A stretch of DNA of 64,000 nt, from NCBI GenBank assembly GCA_031430435.1, contig JANPBM010000051.1, positions 1 to 64,000 on the forward strand, read 5' to 3'. This document shows positions 34,176 to 42,632 of this stretch, in pieces. The notes below the pieces were generated by a model that was given only the letters and a program-made list of their open reading frames with translations, was not told the origin of the DNA and ran no database searches. How positions within the stretch are numbered: the first letter of the stretch is position 1; each line of letters starts with the position of its first letter. The DNA is from JANNVK01 sp031430435. GTDB lineage: Bacteria > Acidobacteriota > Blastocatellia > Pyrinomonadales > Pyrinomonadaceae. Both the position numbers and the translations under genes were made by a program.

Positions 34176-35225
34176 AGCACCTAAGCAAAAGTAATGTAAT
34201 ATAATGAACCGATCCGGGAAAGAATTTTATCAAGTTCTATGCACAAGTTTTTGTATGAACTATAGGCTTCCCAGCCAAGCCAATCATACTTTATCTTTTT
34301 CCACAGCATCTCTATTTTGTTCAAACTCGGACAATAAGCAGGCAGGAAATAGATTTTTAAGCCTGCCTTTTCCCATTCTTCGATCTTTTCTTCAAACTCT
34401 TCGCTCCGATGAATCGGGGCATTGTCTAACACAATCCATGTTTCCTTAGTCAGATTTTGAGCAATTATGTCAAAACAACCTGTCACCACATTTGAATCCA
34501 CCGAACCTTCAAACACAAACGATTCAAATTTTTGGCACCGATGCCACATAAAACCAAGCACATTATTTAACTTGCCTTTTGATACTCGAACTTTTATTCT
34601 TTCGCCTTGTTTTTGCCACGCATAAACCACTTTTGCCTGTAAATTAAAGCCTGATTGATCAAAATAGACCAAATCTATCAATCCTTTATCGGCTCTTTCG
34701 GTCAATTCCGCCAGATCCTGTTCAGCAAACTCTTTTTCATCTTCAATCGGCTTTTTCCATAGCTCTAATTTGATTCTTTTCCACCCGTAATCTTTTTTTT
34801 AAGACCCTTTTAAGTGTGTATTTGCTGATGGTTTTCCCTGTTTCGGCTTTGATTTCGGTTAATTGCCGATGTGGAAACCTTGGGTTTTTCATCGCTGTTT
34901 TAACTGCTTTTTCTTGTTCTGCGGGAGTCAAAATCGGCGGACGACCTTTTATTTGAACATCCGCCAATCCGGCTAAACCTTGCTCATTCCACTTGTTTAT
35001 CCAACGACAAACTGCGTTTCGATGAACTCCGCAAACTTCGGCAATCTCATCAACCGACTTTTTTTGAAATGAGAGCAAAATTGCCTGCGAACGATTACGA
35101 ACTCGATGATTATCGGCAGTTTGATGATTTTCAATCAGTTTGTCGTAGTCCGGCTCAGACAAAAACTTGATAAATTTATTCGGCACATTCATGTTATTAT
35201 CTTACATTGTTTTTGCTTATCTGCT
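34176..35225 (-). mobile_element. Complete IS630-family insertion sequence (1050 bp)
   Basis: Terminal inverted repeats of 24 bp (34176-34199 and 35202-35225) differ at four positions; both begin AGCA and end AATGTAA. The element is flanked by TA at 34174-34175 and 35226-35227, the IS630 target. It encodes one DDE transposase in two frames. It interrupts the repeat protein gene at 32082-34173. The other copy starts the window in the opposite orientation. Confidence 0.95.
34181..35192 (-). CDS. IS630-family DDE transposase in two frames
   Basis: The first part (34743-35192) is an N-terminal helix-turn-helix region (R-N-R-S-Q-A-I-L-L-S-F-Q, V-C-G-V-H-R-N-A-V-C-R-W-I, and R-P-P-I-L-T-P-A). The catalytic part has the DDE residues in L-V-Y-F-D-Q-S-G, V-L-D-N-A-P-I-H and C-P-S-L-N-K-I-E-M-L-W. 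The frame changes at a run of eight A (complement of 34793-34800). Removing one base gives a continuous 336-residue protein through D-Y-G-W-K-R-I-K, a normal length for the family. Programmed slippage at A-rich sites is known for IS630-type elements; alternatively the copy is dead or the run was misread. Confidence 0.9.
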
Positions 35226-35288
35226 TATAATTCTTAGAGTATTGTCTAAGCTGTTTTATTAAATACCTTCGCCAAAGTTTAAGTCGAA

Positions 35289-36533
35289 TCAAAAAAGTTT
35301 AAATTTTATCGTCAAATACTTCTTCGGGTTTTGGCGGAAATCGTAAATCAATTTTGTGCCTTCGCTCGAAATTTGGTTGATGTTGTCGGAAACTTTGTTG
35401 ATATTGTTGAAAACGCTGTCGTCCGTCAAGAATTTTCCGATTGTGCCTTTGCCGCTTTGAGCATCCGCCAGCATCGTGTCAACTCGTTCGGCAGTCGTGT
35501 TTAACTTTGCCAAAGTTTTGCGAAAATCATCATAAATTGCTTCGTCTTTCAATAATTTGCCCGCAGTTCCTTTGCCCGCATTTAAATCTTTAACCAGTAT
35601 TTCGGCTTCATCGGCGATTTTGTTGATGCGTTTGATGCTGCCTTTGGCTTCTTCGAGCGAGGTTTTCACTTCGGCAATGGTTGCCCGCGTATCGTTGTAA
35701 AGCGCATCGTCGGTCAATAGTTTTCCGGCTGTTCCTTTGCCGCTTCGGATGTCTTTTGCCACGGCTTGAATGTCTTGGGTAATGCCGTCAAGTTTAGTTA
35801 TGGTTGCATTTACATTGTTGTAAAGTTGCGGATCGTTTAATAATTTGCCCGCTGTGCCGTTGCCGGATTTGGCTTGTTCGGCGATATTTTGCAACTTCAA
35901 AATCATCAATTTCGCTTCGCTGACGGTTGAATCTATGTTTTTGAAAAGCGTCGGATTGTTGATAATTTGACCGAGTGTGCCGTCGCCGTTGTTGGCTTTG
36001 GTCAGAATTTCGTTGGCGGGAATCGCAATTTTATTTATTTGACCGAGCAAATCGTTTCCCGTCGAAGTAAGTTGATTTATCGAAATCGCCGTGCTTGATT
36101 TCAGTACGCTTTTCGGGGTCAGTTCATTGCCGTTGACACTTGGCGTAATATTAATCATTTTATCGTTCGATAAAACCGATGTCGCAATCAGTTGGGCGGT
36201 CGAATCGTCTTTGATGCGTTTGGAAATAGAATCGCCGTCAAGCTGGCTTTGGACTTCCATGATCGCTTCAATTTTATCGTCCGAAGGTTCATCCGGCGGC
36301 AGAAATTTGACTTGTTTTACCTTGCCGATGTGTACGCCCGCGAGTTGCACTTCGCCGCCTTCGCGCAATCCGTCCGCTGTGGCGAAACGCGCGACAAGTT
36401 TTATTTTTTTCTGAAACGGATTAAAATCGCCGGTTGAATTTAATATCAACAAAGCCAAAACAACGAGTGCAATCAGCACAAAAATACCGACTCGCAGTTG
36501 TGTAAAACCTAGTTTATTGATTGATTGTGGCAT
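35289..36533 (-). CDS. mlaD: MlaD-like MCE-domain lipid transport protein
   Basis: This is a 414-residue periplasmic lipid-binding subunit of an Mla-type transporter that moves phospholipids between the membranes. One N-terminal membrane helix (V-G-I-F-V-L-I-A-L-V-V-L-A-L-L) anchors it in the inner membrane. The MCE domain follows (F-A-T-A-D-G-L-R-E-G-G-E-V-Q-L-A-G-V-H-I-G). Residues about 170-400 hold five repeats built on G-x-G-T-x-G-K/Q-L/I, separated by helical spacers, longer than in E. coli MlaD. It ends in a F-R-Q-N-P-K-K-Y-L tail that is duplicated at 15486-15546. It is the third gene of mlaE-mlaF-mlaD and is transcribed toward the IS630 copy. Confidence 0.93.
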   Translation of the reverse strand: MPQSINKLGFTQLRVGIFVLIALVVLALLILNSTGDFNPFQKKIKLVARFATADGLREGGEVQLAGVHIGKVKQVKFLPPDEPSDDKIEAIMEVQSQLDGDSISKRIKDDSTAQLIATSVLSNDKMINITPSVNGNELTPKSVLKSSTAISINQLTSTGNDLLGQINKIAIPANEILTKANNGDGTLGQIINNPTLFKNIDSTVSEAKLMILKLQNIAEQAKSGNGTAGKLLNDPQLYNNVNATITKLDGITQDIQAVAKDIRSGKGTAGKLLTDDALYNDTRATIAEVKTSLEEAKGSIKRINKIADEAEILVKDLNAGKGTAGKLLKDEAIYDDFRKTLAKLNTTAERVDTMLADAQSGKGTIGKFLTDDSVFNNINKVSDNINQISSEGTKLIYDFRQNPKKYLTIKFKLF

Positions 36534-36632
36534 ATTTTCAAAGGTAAAGGGTAAAAAGTAAAAGCTGTCTGTTTTGCCGCGAACTTATAATTCTCGAACC
36601 CGGCTTTTTTACCTTTGCCTTTTTACTTACTG

Positions 36633-37493
36633 CTATCTTCCTCGTAAAAATTTATGAATGAACGGGTCTTGCGATTGGCGAATTTCTTCGTCTTTGCCGC
36701 TGAAAATTATTTTGCCTTGTCTGAGCATAATTATTTCGGTATTGGTCAGACACAAAGTTTCGCCTTCTTGTTCAAAAACAACTTCACCTTCGTCATTTAC
36801 GGTAGCATATTCCGAGCAAAGATAGTTTAAATTTTGCATTTCGTGCGTCACGAAAATCGACGAAACATCTTCTAAATCGCGTAATTTTATCGCCAGTTCG
36901 CAAATTGTGCGAGCAGTCGGCGGATCGAGTCCGGCAGTTGGTTCGTCAAATAAAACAATTTTCGGATCGCCGACCAAAGCCCGCGCAATCCCGACTCTGC
37001 GCCGCATTCCGCCCGAAAGTTCGCTCGGCATTTTGTCGATGGCTTCTGCTAAATCGACGAATTGCAACATACGGTTTACTTCAATTTCAATCTCTGCTTC
37101 GCTGACTTTTTGTTCACGCAACCGATACGCGACATTTTCGTAAACCGACATCGAATCAAACAATGCGCCTTCTTGGAAAACCATCCCGATTTTTTTGCGG
37201 ACGGGCATCATTTGGCTTTCGTTATAGTTGGTAATGTCTTCGCCGTCGATTAAAACTTGTCCCGAATCGGGTTTTAACAATCCTAAAATTAAACGAATCG
37301 TGGTTGATTTTCCGCCGCCCGAACGTCCCAAAATAATTTTAGTCTCGCCGCGTCTGATTTTGAAACTCACGCCGTCGAGAATTACTTTGTCGTCGAACGA
37401 TAAAAAAACGTCACGAAATTCGATGACGGGAATTACTCGCAGCGGGTTATTTCTGATTTCTCGGGTTAAATTTTTCGGCTTTTCGGTTGACAT
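36633..37493 (-). CDS. mlaF: Mla-type ABC transporter ATPase
   Basis: This is a 286-residue ATP-binding subunit. Walker A is G-R-S-G-G-G-K-S-T, the signature motif is L-S-G-G-M-R-R-R-V-G, and Walker B is I-V-L-F-D-E-P-T-A-G-L-D-P. V-T-H-E-M holds the switch His. The region M-G-M-V-F-Q-E-G-A-L-F-D-S (read as K-I-G-M-V-F-Q) is typical of MlaF-type ATPases. It starts 1 base after the mlaE stop, so they are translationally coupled. A short C-terminal extension (E-I-R-Q-S-Q-D-P-F-I-H-K-F-L-R-G) is typical of the family. It powers lipid trafficking from the cytoplasmic side. Confidence 0.95.
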   Translation of the reverse strand: MSTEKPKNLTREIRNNPLRVIPVIEFRDVFLSFDDKVILDGVSFKIRRGETKIILGRSGGGKSTTIRLILGLLKPDSGQVLIDGEDITNYNESQMMPVRKKIGMVFQEGALFDSMSVYENVAYRLREQKVSEAEIEIEVNRMLQFVDLAEAIDKMPSELSGGMRRRVGIARALVGDPKIVLFDEPTAGLDPPTARTICELAIKLRDLEDVSSIFVTHEMQNLNYLCSEYATVNDEGEVVFEQEGETLCLTNTEIIMLRQGKIIFSGKDEEIRQSQDPFIHKFLRGR

Positions 37494-37494
37494 T

Positions 37495-38253
37495 CTATTT
37501 TAACAAAACTTGGATTACCCGCGACAGAAAAAAATCGGCGATGATTACCAATACCGAAGAAATCACCACGGCATTGGTGGTTGCCCGCCCGACTCCGACC
37601 GTTCCGCCCGTGGTCGTCAACCCTTTATGACACGAAATAATACCGATAATAAAGCCGAACGCCAGTGGTTTCAGCAAACCGCCGATTAAATCTTCGATTT
37701 GAATGCCGCTGCGGGCGGTGGTGATAAATGCGTTGTAATCGAGTCCGAAGAGGTTATTGGCAATAATTGCCGCCCCGAATAATCCGAGTACGTCCGCCAC
37801 TACGACCAGCAACGGCAACATTATTATCAAAGCAAGAATTCGCGGCGTAACAAGTTTGCGAATCGGGTCTGTTCCCAACGCCCGCATCGCGTCGATTTGT
37901 TGCGAAACGACCATCGAACCGAGTTCGGCGGAAATTGCCGAACCGACTCTGCCCGCAACCATCAACGCCGAAAAAACAGGTCCGAGTTCACGAATCATCG
38001 TGGTAGCGACAAACATCCCGGTTTCACCTTGTCCGCCGTAATTCGCCAACATCGGATAACCTTGCAAAGTCAAAACTCCGCCCGTAAAAAATCCGGTCAA
38101 CAAAATAATCGGCAACGAACCAACGCCGACAACATCCATTTGCTTGAGTATTTCGGGAAAATATCGCGGAGATTTAGTCGAGCCGGCAACGGAACGCGCC
38201 AGCAAGTAAGAAATTTCTTGCAATTCGTAAATAAATTTGAAAAACGGATTCAT
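37495..38253 (-). CDS. mlaE: Mla-type ABC transporter permease
   Basis: I chose ATG 38253 (with GAGAG upstream) because the longer frame adds an unrelated leader. The product has 252 residues and five or six membrane helices with the MlaE motifs V-G-V-G-S-L-P-I-I-L-L-T-G, R-E-L-G-P-V-F-S-A-L-M-V-A-G-R-V-G-S-A-I-S-A-E-L-G-S-M and E-Q-I-D-A-M-R-A-L-G-T-D-P (read as Q-Q-I-D-A-M). It forms the inner-membrane channel of the lipid transporter with MlaF and MlaD. It is the first gene of the operon. Confidence 0.95.
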   Translation of the reverse strand: MNPFFKFIYELQEISYLLARSVAGSTKSPRYFPEILKQMDVVGVGSLPIILLTGFFTGGVLTLQGYPMLANYGGQGETGMFVATTMIRELGPVFSALMVAGRVGSAISAELGSMVVSQQIDAMRALGTDPIRKLVTPRILALIIMLPLLVVVADVLGLFGAAIIANNLFGLDYNAFITTARSGIQIEDLIGGLLKPLAFGFIIGIISCHKGLTTTGGTVGVGRATTNAVVISSVLVIIADFFLSRVIQVLLK

Positions 38254-38377
38254 TTGACTCTCAATGATTATAACGAAATGAGTTGAAAACACAAAAAAGC
38301 CGCCAAATAAATGACGGCAAAAGCACCGAAGTAAAAAGTGATCAGGCAAAATTAAAAATTTGTTACGGTTGTCGATT

Positions 38378-38836
38378 CTAAAAACGATTGATTTGCTTCA
38401 GCATCGGACGATTTTGCGGTCGATCGGGTTGAATCAAACCTTGCCGAAGTTCGCGGAATTTAACGAGTTGTTCGGGCGTTAATATTTTACGAATCGAAAA
38501 TTCGGTCTCGGCTCTGGCTTTTATAAGTTCGGCTTGGGCAAGTTGAACTTCTTTTGTCTTGGCAAGAATATCGCTTTCGGTAAAACTGTCGGCGTAAATC
38601 GCTTCGTCCAAAGCAGTTTTTGCCAACCGAAAATTACGTTGAGCCGTCTCCGTTTTCAGCTTTTGAGCTTTGTTGATTTTACGAAGCTGTCGCACCTGTT
38701 CGGGAGATAAACCTAATGCTTCCATCAGCTTAGGACGTTTCGGCGAATCACGCGGCGGGTTCGTTTCGTCATTTTGAGCAAACGCCGCACAAGTGAAAAT
38801 CAAGGTTGTAAGAATAATAAATAATAATTTTTTCAT
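38378..38836 (-). CDS. Spy/LTxxQ-type periplasmic protein
   Basis: ATG 38836 is chosen because it opens a signal peptide (K-K-L-L-F-I-I-L-T-T-L-I-F ending A-F-A-Q) and has GAGG upstream. The product has 152 residues and is mostly helical, with L-S-P-E-Q-V-R-Q-L-R-K-I near residue 45 and the LTxxQ motif L-T-P-E-Q-L-V-K-F near residue 120. Related proteins (Spy, CpxP, ZraP) are stress chaperones or metal sensors. It is the third gene after an ECF sigma factor and its anti-sigma factor, with its start 16 bases after the anti-sigma stop, so it is probably an output or modulator of that envelope-stress switch. Confidence 0.85.
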   Translation of the reverse strand: MKKLLFIILTTLIFTCAAFAQNDETNPPRDSPKRPKLMEALGLSPEQVRQLRKINKAQKLKTETAQRNFRLAKTALDEAIYADSFTESDILAKTKEVQLAQAELIKARAETEFSIRKILTPEQLVKFRELRQGLIQPDRPQNRPMLKQINRF

Positions 38837-38854
38837 ATAAATTTGCCTCATAAA

Positions 38855-39607
38855 TTATTTCATCGAAACTTCATCGAATAAATCGGATAACCGCAGAGAA
38901 TCATCATCGTCGTTGTCCGGTGCCAAATTAACCTCGCTTTGTCTCGGCATTGTCGCAGGTTTCGTGCCGCGATTCGACTTATTTTTAGTAACAACAACCG
39001 GTTTTGTTTCGGTTTGCGTTGCTTGAACAATAACTTTTTTCGGGGTTGACGAGGTTGCTTTTACAACTTCGACAATCGGTTTCGACGGCGCAACTTTCGG
39101 TTTTGCGTCCGCGCTTTCAACTTGAGTTTTCGGCGGCTCAATATTCGGAGTCGGCGAAGTTTTAACCGCCGGAGTCGGATTTACGACCGGAGTTTTCGAC
39201 GCAGTCAAATCATTGCCGACCCGGTTATTTGAACCGACGGCAAAATAGCCGATGCCGACACAAAGCGCCAAAACGGCAAACGCCGCCGAAGCTCCAAACA
39301 CGGGTGAAAGTCGCGCCAAATCACGCAGACTTTCAAACCAACCGCGTTTTACAGGTTTATTTTCAACCGCGCGGACAATCGGCAGTTCAACCGGCGGAGT
39401 TGCCAATGATGAAAATTCTTTTAATTTCCAATCGGAAACCTGCGAACGGACGATGCCGAAACCCGCCAGTTCATCCGCGCACGAAGCGCATTTTGCAAGG
39501 TGAATTTCAAACTCGGCTTTTGATTCGCCGTTCATTTCATCGTAAATATATTCAACGACTTCTTCGGCAAAACTGCACGGTGAATTGTAATTTGTTCCAT
39601 CAAACAT
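38855..39607 (-). CDS. Anti-sigma factor with zinc-binding anti-sigma domain
   Basis: I chose ATG 39607, preceded by GGAGG, over a start inside the sigma gene. The product has 250 residues. The N-terminal cytoplasmic domain has the HxxxCxxC zinc motif (H-L-A-K-C-A-S-C-A-D-E-L) of anti-sigma domains. A membrane helix is at about 115-140 (F-A-V-L-A-L-C-V-G-I-G-Y-F-A-V). The periplasmic part is Thr/Pro/Lys-rich and ends with an acidic D-N-D-D-D-D-S-L. It should hold the ECF sigma encoded just upstream at the membrane. The gap to the sigma gene is 4 bases. Confidence 0.9.
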   Translation of the reverse strand: MFDGTNYNSPCSFAEEVVEYIYDEMNGESKAEFEIHLAKCASCADELAGFGIVRSQVSDWKLKEFSSLATPPVELPIVRAVENKPVKRGWFESLRDLARLSPVFGASAAFAVLALCVGIGYFAVGSNNRVGNDLTASKTPVVNPTPAVKTSPTPNIEPPKTQVESADAKPKVAPSKPIVEVVKATSSTPKKVIVQATQTETKPVVVTKNKSNRGTKPATMPRQSEVNLAPDNDDDDSLRLSDLFDEVSMK

Positions 39608-39611
39608 TGTT

Positions 39612-40190
39612 TTAATAAACCTCCGCCGCAACTTTTTCAAGTTTCATCCGAAGTTGTTTCAATGCCGTGTAAAGTCTGCTTTTGACTGTACTTAACGGCA
39701 AATCGAGCGTTTCGGAAATTTGTTGAAACGTCATTTCCTGAAACTCTTTCATCACGATAACTTCGCGTAAATCATGGGGCAACGAATTCACCGCGCTTCG
39801 GACTTTCAGATGCGTTTCGTTTTGTTCAAACTTACGCGACGGCAAATTGCTTTCGGGCAAGGCGAAAACTTGTTGATTTTTTTCAAGCTCGTCTTCCAAG
39901 TAATTTTCCGCCCGAACCTTTGTCCGCCGATGTTTTGTCAAACATTGATTGACCGCGATTCTGTGCAACCACGATGAAACTTTGGCATCGCCGCGAAAAG
40001 TTTTGAGGTTGCGAAATGCGGCAATAAAGGTTTCTTGCACTGCATCACGAGCATCTTCTTCGCGGTTGAGCATACCGAAACAGAGAGCGAAAATCTTTCG
40101 TTCCCAACGTTTTACGATTTCGCCGAATGCGTCCGGACTGTCCGAAACGGCTAATTCGACTATTTGCTCATCCGTTAAAGTTGTTGTCAT
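39612..40190 (-). CDS. ECF-type RNA polymerase sigma factor (RpoE-like)
   Basis: This is a 192-residue sigma factor. Region 2 is seen in A-F-G-E-I-V-K-R-W-E-R-K-I-F, E-E-D-A-R-D-A-V-Q-E-T-F and V-S-S-W-L-H-R-I-A-V-N-Q-C-L. Region 4 is seen in L-P-H-D-L-R-E-V-I-V-M-K-E and M-T-F-Q-Q-I-S-E-T-L-D-L-P-L-S-T-V-K-S-R-L. ATG 40190 is preferred over a start 17 codons earlier. It heads an operon with the anti-sigma factor and Spy-like gene, the usual arrangement for an autoregulated envelope-stress response. Confidence 0.95.
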   Translation of the reverse strand: MTTTLTDEQIVELAVSDSPDAFGEIVKRWERKIFALCFGMLNREEDARDAVQETFIAAFRNLKTFRGDAKVSSWLHRIAVNQCLTKHRRTKVRAENYLEDELEKNQQVFALPESNLPSRKFEQNETHLKVRSAVNSLPHDLREVIVMKEFQEMTFQQISETLDLPLSTVKSRLYTALKQLRMKLEKVAAEVY

Positions 40191-40323
40191 CGTTCCCGAT
40201 TTCAGCCGATAATTTCCAAACCGAACGTGCGATTTTCTCACACTTAAAAAGTTAGACGCAACCTGTTTGTAAAAAGTCTGAAAAATAATTGAGAATGAAG
40301 AATTGTTGATGTAATCTGAATTT

Positions 40324-41217
40324 ATGAAAAATTGGAAACGAAATTTGCTTGTCGGCTTTTTGTTATGTCTGCTGTTTGGGGCGGCGTGTTTGTTGTACGC
40401 TTTTTTTATCGAACCTGACAGATTGGTTGTAAACCGATATGAAATAAAGATTAAAGATTGGAACAGGGAATTCGACGGGTTGAAAATCGTGGCAATTTCC
40501 GATGTTCACGGCGGATCGAATTACATCGACGAAGCAAAACTTCGCCAAATCGTCGAACTCGCCAACGCTCAAAAGCCGGATTTGATTGTTTTGCTCGGCG
40601 ATTATGTTTCGCAAAAAGGCGGAGCATTATCGCCTTTGAAAATGCCGATTGAAATAATCGCCGAAAATCTGAAAGGATTGAAGGCGAAATACGGAGTTTT
40701 TGCGGTTTTGGGAAATCACGACGGTTGGTATTCCGATGCTTTTGTCGGTTCGGCGTTGGCAAAAAACGGCTATAAAGTACTTGAAAATGAAGCGGTTGCG
40801 ATTGAAAAAAACGGACAAAAAATTCGTCTGCTCGGTTTGAAAGATCATCTGACAGTTACAAATTGGGAAACATTCCGGCAAGATGCGAAAAATTCACTTG
40901 CAAAGATTGAAGATAAAGGCGACATAATTGTTCTTGAACATTCGCCCGATGTTTTGCCTGAAATCAATAACGATAATTTTCAACTCTCCAAAGATTTTAA
41001 GCTGATGCTGGCGGGACACACGCACGGCGGACAAGTTTGGTTGCCGATTCTCGGTACGCCGGTTGTGCCGTCGAGTTACGGGCAAAAATACTCGTACGGC
41101 GAAATTGTCGAACGCAACGTTCACCTGTTTGTAACAACGGGAATCGGCACCAGCGTGATGCCGGTGCGGTTTATGATGCCGCCCGAAATCGCGGTTTTGA
41201 CGATTCGCGGAAACTGA
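40324..41217 (+). CDS. Membrane-anchored metallophosphoesterase
   Basis: This 297-residue protein has one N-terminal membrane helix (residues 7-26). The five metallophosphoesterase motifs are all visible: I-S-D-V-H-G-G, L-L-G-D-Y-V, L-G-N-H-D-G-W, the His-Ser-Pro-Asp segment and A-G-H-T-H-G-G-Q. The order and size match the YaeI/YkuE-like group, which includes phosphodiesterases acting on lipid-linked substrates such as UDP-diacylglucosamine relatives. The true substrate cannot be told from sequence. It is divergent from the sigma operon and convergent with the pyrophosphatase gene, whose stop is 6 bases away. Confidence 0.93.
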   Translation: MKNWKRNLLVGFLLCLLFGAACLLYAFFIEPDRLVVNRYEIKIKDWNREFDGLKIVAISDVHGGSNYIDEAKLRQIVELANAQKPDLIVLLGDYVSQKGGALSPLKMPIEIIAENLKGLKAKYGVFAVLGNHDGWYSDAFVGSALAKNGYKVLENEAVAIEKNGQKIRLLGLKDHLTVTNWETFRQDAKNSLAKIEDKGDIIVLEHSPDVLPEINNDNFQLSKDFKLMLAGHTHGGQVWLPILGTPVVPSSYGQKYSYGEIVERNVHLFVTTGIGTSVMPVRFMMPPEIAVLTIRGN

Positions 41218-41223
41218 TAATTT

Positions 41224-42489
41224 TTATCGCAACAACTCGCTCGCCAAATCTTTTTTACCGTCGTTCGGAGCAGGTTTTAAGCCCAAAATTTTGCACATCA
41301 CGTTATAAATTTCCACGTTTTCAAACGGTTCGGCGACAAAACCTTTTTTGAAGGCTTCGCCGTGAGCAATAAACGTGGCTTGCATTTCCTGATACCGATT
41401 ATCGTAGCCGTGAGCGCCGCGCGGGCGATTCGGATCGTCTAAATCTTTTGTCCAATCATCGTAACGTTTATGACTTGTGGTTATCCAACCTTGTTCGGTC
41501 GAGCAAACAATCGGGGCAATGCGATTGCTGTCCGCGTAATTCAAACGCGCGGGAATTTCGGCTTTTTTCCAACAAGTAACGTGCGGCAAATTATTGATTT
41601 TCGCATAAATCTCGTCTTCTTTGCCCTCTTTCGGGAAAATTTGAACAATTTCATTTGTCCATAAAATTCGTTCGGTCATTTTTTCAAAGTCAAAATAATC
41701 GTCGAGGAGAGTTGCGTTTTTCGCGTAATAATTTGCCATTCCGTGATCCGAAACAATTATCACATTTACTTTTTTGTCTATTTTGCGAGCCTTTAATCCG
41801 TCGATTAACCGCGAAATATCGTTATCTACACTCCACACGGCGTATTTAATTTCTTCGGAATCGGGACCGAATTCGTGTCCGACATCGTCCGTGTCGCTGA
41901 AGTACATTGAAATTATCGTCGGACGTTCAGATTGCGGTAAATCTAAATATGACAACACTTTATCGACTCGCATAGCGTTCGGAACTCGTCCGTTATATGC
42001 TCGCCAATTTTTCGGTTGTTCATTTTTTATCAAAGTTTCCGTGCCGACAAAAAAATACGAAGCGGCAATTTGACCTTGTTTTTGCGCCGTTACCCAAATC
42101 GGTTCGCCAAACCACCAGCGCGGATTTGCAACCTCATCGCGTTTCGACATAGAAAACACGGTCCCGAAATCGTAAACATTATTTTCGACCAATCCGTTAT
42201 GCGACGGATAAAGTCCGGTTGCCATTGTGTAATGATTGGGAAAAGTTTTGGTTGGAAACGACGGAATCATCCATTTTGCTCGGACACCGCTTTTTGCCAA
42301 CGAATTCAACACTTTCGGCTGATATTTATCCAAATAATCATAGCGAAAACCGTCAAGCGAGACAAGAATAACGGTCGGTTTCAAGTCTTTAATCGGTTTA
42401 ACTTGGGCGAAATTGGTTGAAAATGCCGAAATAATCAGCAGACATATAAATAATGTGTGGTTCATTTGATTATTATAGCGAAGTTTCAA
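41224..42489 (-). CDS. Secreted ectonucleotide pyrophosphatase/phosphodiesterase
   Basis: This is a 421-residue alkaline-phosphatase-superfamily enzyme. A signal peptide follows M-N-H-T-L-F-I-C-L-L-I-I-S-A-F, so translation may start at the internal Met8. The metal site begins V-I-L-V-S-L-D-G-F-R. The nucleophilic Thr is in F-P-T-K-T-F-P-N-H-Y, then T-G-L-Y-P-S-H-N-G. Later ligands are in S-D-T-D-D-V-G-H, V-S-D-H-G-M and A-H-G-Y-D-N-R. NPP enzymes hydrolyse nucleotide or phosphodiester bonds outside the cytoplasm. It ends almost back to back with the convergent metallophosphoesterase gene. Confidence 0.94.
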   Translation of the reverse strand: MKLRYNNQMNHTLFICLLIISAFSTNFAQVKPIKDLKPTVILVSLDGFRYDYLDKYQPKVLNSLAKSGVRAKWMIPSFPTKTFPNHYTMATGLYPSHNGLVENNVYDFGTVFSMSKRDEVANPRWWFGEPIWVTAQKQGQIAASYFFVGTETLIKNEQPKNWRAYNGRVPNAMRVDKVLSYLDLPQSERPTIISMYFSDTDDVGHEFGPDSEEIKYAVWSVDNDISRLIDGLKARKIDKKVNVIIVSDHGMANYYAKNATLLDDYFDFEKMTERILWTNEIVQIFPKEGKEDEIYAKINNLPHVTCWKKAEIPARLNYADSNRIAPIVCSTEQGWITTSHKRYDDWTKDLDDPNRPRGAHGYDNRYQEMQATFIAHGEAFKKGFVAEPFENVEIYNVMCKILGLKPAPNDGKKDLASELLR

Positions 42490-42567
42490 GGTTTTCTCTA
42501 AACAAAATATTATTTAGGCGCGAATAAATACAAAATGTCACGAAAGTTTTCCTCTGTAACCAGACAA

Positions 42568-42604
42568 TTTGAGCCTGCCGTTTATTAAATTCGGCAGGCT
42601 CAAA
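42568..42604 (-). terminator. Hairpin downstream of the CxxCH protein gene
   Basis: A 13-bp stem, TTTGAGCCTGCCG (42568-42580) with its complement 42592-42604, lies 29 bases past the stop at 42633. The T run on the minus strand after the stem is short, so it is a moderate terminator. Confidence 0.65.
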
Positions 42605-42632
42605 CAGAAACGAAAGAAAACACTTATTTTCT

